Positions 58,561-64,000 of a stretch of DNA of 64,000 nucleotides are shown piece by piece. The stretch covers positions 3,721,501-3,785,500 of the forward strand of contig JAWNZC010000106.1 in assembly GCA_035771165.1 (NCBI GenBank), read 5' to 3'. Origin of the DNA: Paragorgia papillata. Lineage: Eukaryota; Cnidaria; Anthozoa; Scleralcyonacea; Coralliidae. The number at the start of each line of letters is the position of its first letter. Positions within the stretch are counted from its first letter, which is position 1. The notes beneath the pieces are model-generated. The model was not told the DNA's origin. It did not search any database and saw only the letters and a list, made by a program, of their open reading frames with translations. Made by a program: the position numbers and the translations under genes.

Positions 58561-58783
58561 TTGTACAAAGCCCAGATAGCTTATCTGGTGGATAAATCCT
58601 AGCTAGAGAACCACTCTAGTAGTGCTTTGAACAACCGAATTTAACTTTTATACACTGAACAACACTATCAGGTACATAACTATTCAGTGGATAAAATTTT
58701 TATATTAGATTGTTCAAAGCATGATTAGTGCTGTTCTTTAGCTAGAACTTATCAACTAGATAAGCTATCTCATCTTTGTACAA
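58561..58783. mobile_element. Fold-back, ~223 bp
   Basis: TTGTACAAAG and CAGATAGCTTATCT at left pair with AGATAAGCTATCT and CTTTGTACAA at right; CTAGCTAGA and GGATAAA also have partners. Confidence 0.7.
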
Positions 58784-58810
58784 CTCACCCCAGATCATAT
58801 ACATGTAGAT

Positions 58811-58918
58811 TATTTTTGTGGAAACACCACGTAAAATATTTATAGCATTTCAGCCTGTTGACTCAGGCCAAAAGCTTACCAAATAAATATTCTTCATGGT
58901 GTTTCCACAAAAATAAGC
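58811..58918. repeat. Fold-back, ~108 bp
   Basis: TTATTTTTGTGGAAACACCA pairs with TGGTGTTTCCACAAAAATAA; the inner AAATATTTAT pairs with ATAAATATT. Confidence 0.75.
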
Positions 58919-59233
58919 TATATTACATTATCGCCATGAAAACTTTCAAAGAATTAATCACCCCAGATGAATATCAACATTGTGTTCCAAAACAACATTT
59001 TACCTGTCATATTTATGCACATCACTAACATTTTGTGATTCTGCCAATATTTTAAATAAGACAGTACAACAATACTCAGTATTGTAGTTTCAACAGATAT
59101 ATTTCTTCATTTCAAGGCTTTCAACATATTCAAGGCTTTAAGTTTCCCAACACTTCACAATAGCTTTTCAACAATTTATCAAAATCTATGCAACAGCCAA
59201 CATATTTTGTCAGCATAAATTTCATATACATGT

Positions 59234-59730
59234 ATACTAAACAATTATTCACCGAAGTGGAGGTGAATAGTGCTGGATATTCACCGAGCCGCTTCGGCGA
59301 GGTGAATATCCAGCACTATTCACCGACACTGAGGGAATAATTGTTTTAGCATATACCTCATAAATGAAATAACAAGTTTAACATTCTTATATTTTTCGGT
59401 ATTTTATACAAGACACGGCCGCTAGCAACTTGGCGTACTCGATATTTGTCGACAAAACAGTTCTTACAACTTTTGAATATATTAATGGAATAATGGCTAG
59501 AAAATTGTAAAGAAACATACCTGTGGACACTCTTCTACTTAATTTTGTTGACATTTCTCGTTATTCTACAACATTAGCCTTGTTTATCAACAAAATCTCC
59601 TGCTTCGGTAAACAAAGCAAAACTGTCCGCCATTTTGTTTTGCCCGCAGGTGAATAGTGCAGGATATCCCGAGCTAGAGGAACCAATCAGATTGCTTGAA
59701 AAGCACTATTCACCTGCGAGGTATATGCTA
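59234..59730. mobile_element. Composite fold-back with GGTGAATAGTGC arms
   Basis: 59234-59345 is a hairpin (GGTGAATAGTGCTGGATATT and complement around CCGAGCCGCTTCGGCG). It is followed by 59347-59730 with termini TAGCATATACCTC and GAGGTATATGCTA, which contains another GGTGAATAGTGCAGGATAT and CACTATTCACC. The shared motif suggests one element with repeated sub-terminal units. Confidence 0.75.
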
Positions 59731-60987
59731 AATGTGTATAGTGTAAATACAGGGCACTGTAATATATATACTTCTCAAACTCATTAATAATACATAAACC
59801 AAACACATAGGAAAATCATAAGCGATATGTGATCAAACACTTGGATAGATTAAGCCAACTCTTACCTCAAACTTATCTTAAAATACTGATTCATTTACAA
59901 CTGATTCATTTCCTGATTTGTTTGATCTTGAAACACTTGGAAGTTGTGTTTGATCTAATATCAAAACAACTAGCTCGAAGTTGGTTAAAACACACTTCTC
60001 ACTCTTAGTGTATGATGTATACATGTACTGTACACGCAGTATAAACATGAGTCACTCTGTCACTGACCAGTGAGCACAACACACAATTCAACCAAAATTA
60101 AACTTTAAAAACTCATAAAGTGATCTTATCATTATAAATCATTTATATCAAAGACTTTGGCGTATATTGACAATTTGTTCGATAAAAGAAGGTTGAAGGC
60201 CCAAATTCTAGCGAACTTTATAAGCTGAATATTTCTAGTACTGCTATAAAGTACCGAAGCTAGTACAAAGTTGGCTTTGAGATATATAATTTGTTTCTGA
60301 TCAAGTATTTATAGATTTTGTATATAGTATATAAGATATTAAACAACGTCACAGTTTTGAAACTATTTCTTACCTTGTATAAACTGATCAATGACAGAAA
60401 CCGTTCCAAGAAGAAAAGATTTGCAAAGTAATAATTAACACTTTTCAAAAATCAAAACAGTCATCGAGAGAGCATTCACTTCAGTTTATTCCCACGAAAA
60501 CAACTCGAGTACTCCTCGAATACCTGGCGATCAATGGCGACCTTCTCGACTATATGGCGATCGTGCCGAATATCTGGCGATAGCTGTCGAGTATGACGTA
60601 GGTGAGGTCCAAGATAAGCACTCAAGCAAGATTTCGCCGACATTATAGCTACCGCTGACAAGTCAGCGGTAGTCACAAAAAAAACAAAGGCCAAATATAA
60701 AATCATGAATAATTCAAAATTCACGGTAGATATAATTTGGATAAGATGATAAGAACACCAAAACTAATCAAATTATGAAGTTTTGTCAAGCGCGCTGAAC
60801 GGAGAGCGTAGAGAAGTCAATAAAACCAATTTCTTCGGATTTAAAGGCCAAGCGCTCGCTAGTGAATGTCTTCTACTGTGGTTTAGATGATTATTATTAA
60901 CAAATACGTGGTAAAAACTAAAAAAAATCTTTAACTAAGATTAAATTAATTTCCTTGTAAGCCTAAATGAACACTGATAATTTTTAC

Positions 60988-61059
60988 CTCTTTGTCAGCC
61001 TTGTTAAGCATAAGATAAAGTTCCAACCATGAATTACGGAAAGACCAGTGGTTGAGATT
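60988..61059 (-). CDS. MED12: MED12 exon a (most 5' exon visible), Mediator kinase-module subunit
   Basis: This 72-bp exon encodes 24 residues including the block WSFRNSWLELYLMLNK. That helix-rich segment recalls the part of animal MED12 (W..R.SW.ELQLM) just before the conserved W-L-V/A-P-L-I block. It lies between a pyrimidine-rich acceptor (tttttctcag) and a donor GTAAAAATT. It starts and ends in phase 0, and the next exon begins in phase 0, giving ..ADKE then KMEVLL.. MED12 is the large scaffold subunit of the nuclear CDK8/Cyclin C kinase module of Mediator. Earlier exons (N-terminus, LCEWAV region) must lie beyond the right window edge. The exon is short, so on its own it would be weak evidence; the phase and order with the other nine exons make it convincing. 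Confidence 0.75.
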
Positions 61060-61996
61060 CTGAGAAAAATTAAAGAATTTATACAGACCATGTAACCATG
61101 CACATGCACGAACACGCAAAAATAAGAAAAACAATACTGCTAATCCATCTACAATCATTTTCAAAGTCTTGGGTCATTTGCGTCATTTTTCGGTTTTCCA
61201 ACTCCCCCGACCCCCTGCTCAATGTTGTATACCATGTTTACGCTGAATTTTACTGGAATTGTTAACGTGTTTCATTAGAGAACATGGTAAAGGGAGGGGG
61301 AGGGAGGGTTGTGTATACATACTGCAAAATAGACGATGTTCAACGAGAATATTTAGAAAAGTTCAAGTGTCCCAACTACTTTTGAAATTGATTGTCCGAA
61401 GCGCTATTTCAATATATTGTCGAAAAACATGCTGTTCTACTCAACTAAATACTATACATTATAGGCAGAAAGTTAAAACAATGTTATAGCACAATTATAA
61501 CCTGTTAATATCTAATATTTAGCTTAGGAATATGACATTTTAGAAAATTAGTCAACCCCCTGTGGTGCTGCTGATATTCAGACGATTCTCGCAACGATGC
61601 TCACTACGGTGCTCACCAGAAAAACATGCAATAGGGAGAAGACTGTTATCTAAAAGTGTGGTTGTATTGGGTTGGTAGAGCTAACTTTGTCTGACTCCAT
61701 TGAAGTACATGGTTCATTATCCATTTTATAAATTAATACTAAAACCTATTTCCTATTTACAGATATATATGAGTTATATAACTATATATTTTACAATTTA
61801 CTATTTACAGATTTATATACAGTAAAAATTTTAATATTAATTATCAAGATTTATAAAACTACTACTAAAATTTGTCTGCTATATTAGCTATGCAGAGAAC
61901 ACTGAGAAAAATTTGAAATTTATAAATAAAGAATGTTGTACAGAGTTTAAAGACTACCTATAGCCTTAAATTATAATTTCCAAGTCACTGTTTTAC

Positions 61997-62876
61997 CAGG
62001 GGTGGTGCCAAGAATTCCCCAACACAGGGGCTAAAGTCCCTGACAGGGGGGCTAGTAGGGGGATCTGGGGGGATGCTCCCCAGAAACTTTTCAAAATTTG
62101 AATGTCTAGAATAGCTTTTCCCATCTTCTCAGTGTGAAATTATCTGTGTTTCTACAGGAGTTTTATTTCACTATTAAAGCATTACCATAAGCTGACCGGG
62201 TAAGCGCCCTCCCCCACAATGTTTTAATTTTCATCAAAGGAAGGGTGTGGGTGCTTACATGAGCAGTGGGTGCTTACACGAGCAAAATGTGCCTTACGTG
62301 AAAAACTGATTTTACATGTATAAAGTCAACACAATACTCTGAATATATGAAAACAAACAAAACCATTTTAATACTTAATATATTGAAACAAACAAAACTA
62401 TATTACAAAATATGAATTTAAAAATATGTGTTTATATGGTATAAAAGTCTTTTGATCATGTTTGTCAAACCCATCAAAATCTGAATCTGAGTCCAAGTCA
62501 AACAATATGTCTCCAGGTAGGTCATCTTTGCCTAATGGAGGAAAGTTGTCTGAAACGAGATCATCTTCGGTCCCTTTGCGAAGACGTGGTCAGTTGTACT
62601 GAGAGAATGTTTAAAAATAGCCTGGAAAATTACTTTTTCCTTAAACAGGGGGTTGAGTGCTTGCTTCAAGATGGGTGCTTACCTGGTCAACTACAGTAAT
62701 TACTTGTCTGGCTTACTCAATTAAAAAGTTCTTTGCCAATTGAAAAAAATACAGTTTTCCTTCCAGATTCCCTGACAAATTGGTACGTTTTCCCTGAAGG
62801 GGCCTGGAGGGCTATGGTTCCCCCAACAGGGGGTGTAGCACCCCTGCCTCCCTCTGCCTCAGTGGCACCACCCCTG
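61997..62876. mobile_element. Non-autonomous hAT-like transposon, 880 bp
   Basis: Termini CAGGGGTGGTGCCA and its complement TGGCACCACCCCTG are flanked by a perfect 8-bp duplication TGTTTTAC (61989-61996, 62877-62884). CAGGGGTG-type ends with 8-bp duplications are hAT features. The subterminal regions are G-rich/C-rich (CAGGGGGGCTAGTAGGGGG). No transposase; a second TIR element is nested inside. Confidence 0.88.
62193..62684. mobile_element. Nested TIR element (TGACCGGGTAAGCGCCC termini)
   Basis: Left TGACCGGGTAAGCGCCC and right GGGTGCTTACCTGGTCA are inverted with a few changes. TAAGC(A/G)CCC is repeated just inside. On minus it keeps an acidic coding remnant (DDLPGDILFDLDSDSDFDGF), like the C-terminal tails I associate with pogo/Tigger-type transposases; that identity is weak. 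Confidence 0.55.
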
Positions 62877-63566
62877 TGTTTTACAAAGCTTGTTGACTAC
62901 AACAGAGCAACAAAACGCGGTAAATTTTCAACGTTTTAAAGAATTTATAGTTATGAATATATATTTACAGCCTACAATAATTCTAGAACCTACTGGTCTA
63001 TTTGACAGGATATGAACTGACCACAACAAAGGAAACAAAATAGAAAAACAACAGTAGAAACCCAGGCAAAAGTGCTTTCTTCTTGGTGTTTTTACAAAGT
63101 GCCAGTGCCGTTGCCGATAAAACTGGGTTGTTTACACACACATGTCTGTGAGGCAAAATGGTGAGCTGTCCGATGTTCACTAAGCTTACTCATCTGAAAA
63201 CGTCGAGAAGAACCTCCCTTCGGGAACGTATTTATTAGCATATTCTTCACTCTTTCAATAGCTCTATAGCAATTTTCTCGTCCATTTCTGCTCTGATTTC
63301 ACTGTCTTTGGCACACAACGTTCTATATAGTCCCACAAATACATTGCCCTTTTCGAAATTCTCCTGCGCTACAAAAAATGTGCTGAAAAGAATCCATTCT
63401 TCTCACAAGCAAAATGCTCGCTTCGTGGCTGCCATTTCGCCTGCAAGTGAAGCCCTACCATTTTCCCATGATGCATTACTATAATGCAAATTGTCCATTG
63501 CATTGTCTTGGAGCGATCATTTTAATTGCATGTAATATGTTTTCAATAATTCGTGCAAAGATACCC

Positions 63567-63906
63567 TGCGAGCAGAGCCTTCTTTTCCTTATTTCTTCGC
63601 TGAGAGAGAGGAAGAAAAGTAGGCTCTGCTGTATTCGTGACTGGTTCCATTGCGCATGCATGTCAGTTGCTTGGTTACAATCTCGAACCCAGTCCCAATC
63701 GTAGCAGAAAACAAAACGAGAACCGGTTAAACGGGTCTTAAACGGGTTACTTCGTCCTAAATCTTGGACAAAGCCAAACACGAATACAGCAGAGCCTACT
63801 TTTCTTCCTCTCTCTCAGCGAAGAAATAAGGAAAAGAAGGCTCTGCTAGCCTACTTTTCTTCCTCTCTCTCAGCGAAGAAATAAGGAAAAGAATGCTCTG
63901 CTCGCA
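63567..63906. repeat. Inverted plus tandem repeat of a ~60-bp unit
   Basis: The unit AGCAGAGCC(T/A)..CTTTTCTTCCTCTCTCTCAG occurs inverted at 63567-63639 and direct at 63779-63847 and 63848-63906. The last two copies are tandem and nearly identical. The outer ends GCGAGCAGAGC and GCTCTGCTCGC are complementary, as in a fold-back element with one duplicated arm. Confidence 0.85.
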
Positions 63907-64000
63907 GTCTTAATCAATAAAATTACTTTTTTTCGAGCAATAAGGTGCATTTAAAACCTTTAAACCGCCCTAACAAAACCCTAACTACATAACAGCTAAT

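Larger units (their letters stand above)
51453..60987 (-). other. MED12 intron a-b (9.5 kb)
   Basis: It holds repeat copy C, a diverged fold-back, a tandem duplication, the ATGGCG decamer arrays, a CR1/Rex-like LINE in sense orientation to MED12 and further fold-backs. 59740-60470 is AT-rich without a recognised feature. Confidence 0.7.
61060..64000 (-). other. Presumed MED12 intron upstream of exon a (right edge)
   Basis: It contains the hAT-like element and the terminal inverted/tandem repeat at 63567-63906. No earlier MED12 exon was recognised, although the gene must extend further. Confidence 0.6.

Noticed and set aside
62998..63781. Further upstream MED12 exons in the open frames near 63 kb
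   Set aside because: No recognisable MED12 motif and no acceptor/donor pair in a fitting phase; 63567-63906 is a repeat.

Overview
The window is metazoan nuclear DNA, AT-rich, intron-dominated and packed with transposable elements. The mix of elements (a Gmr1-type Ty3/Gypsy element, a THAP/P-like DNA transposon, a Kolobok-like element, L2/CR1-type LINEs, many fold-back MITEs) and a divergent MED12 suggest a marine invertebrate, most likely a cnidarian such as an anthozoan. The species cannot be fixed from sequence alone. I see no bacterial operons, rRNA genes or CRISPR arrays.

The host content is essentially one gene. Ten small exons on the minus strand (61059 down to 1167; 1,668 bp, 556 codons) match the C-terminal half of Mediator subunit MED12. 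All have plausible GT-AG borders, and every exon-exon phase is compatible. They start in a conserved SWLEL helix, pass through the EWLVEPLI, VLDMLSVLI, QLLPFP and KISPWDL..SWFGAVRIERKP blocks, and end in Gln-rich low-complexity sequence. The gene continues beyond both window edges. Its introns (1.2 to 20.5 kb) hold everything else, so about 97% of the window is intron.

Layout by coordinate. 1-4.9 kb: dispersed repeat, a 98-bp perfect palindrome, a 134-bp G tract, and TTAA- and TIR-type MITEs. 6.8-12.9 kb: a TTAA MITE, a degenerate L2-like LINE (+) and a second degenerate LINE (-). 13-16 kb: fold-backs and a 1.2-kb hexanucleotide array. 18-20 kb: a repeat copy with a tRNA-like unit, and microsatellites. 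21.0-28.6 kb: a 7.6-kb P-element/THAP9-like transposon with TIRs and a target duplication. 30.1-38.5 kb: an 8.3-kb Gmr1-like LTR retrotransposon (integrase before reverse transcriptase, LTRs differing at about 2 of 529 positions), carrying a 2.3-kb Kolobok-like THAP transposon beside its polypurine tract. 39.4-44.0 kb: a 4.6-kb Ty3/Gypsy element (-) with 115-bp LTRs. 45-49 kb: fold-back MITEs. 51.5-52.6 kb: another repeat copy. 53-54.7 kb: decamer arrays containing ATGGCG. 54.8-58.2 kb: a CR1/Rex-like LINE (-) whose first reading frame has an N-terminal hydrophobic segment followed by a 2A-like motif. 58.5-64 kb: fold-backs and a hAT-like element with a perfect 8-bp target duplication.

All the retroelements and transposases carry stops, frameshifts or a lost key residue, so none looks autonomous today. 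Several have crisp ends and target duplications that allow confident boundaries. Assignments rest on motif recognition by eye; no database search was run.
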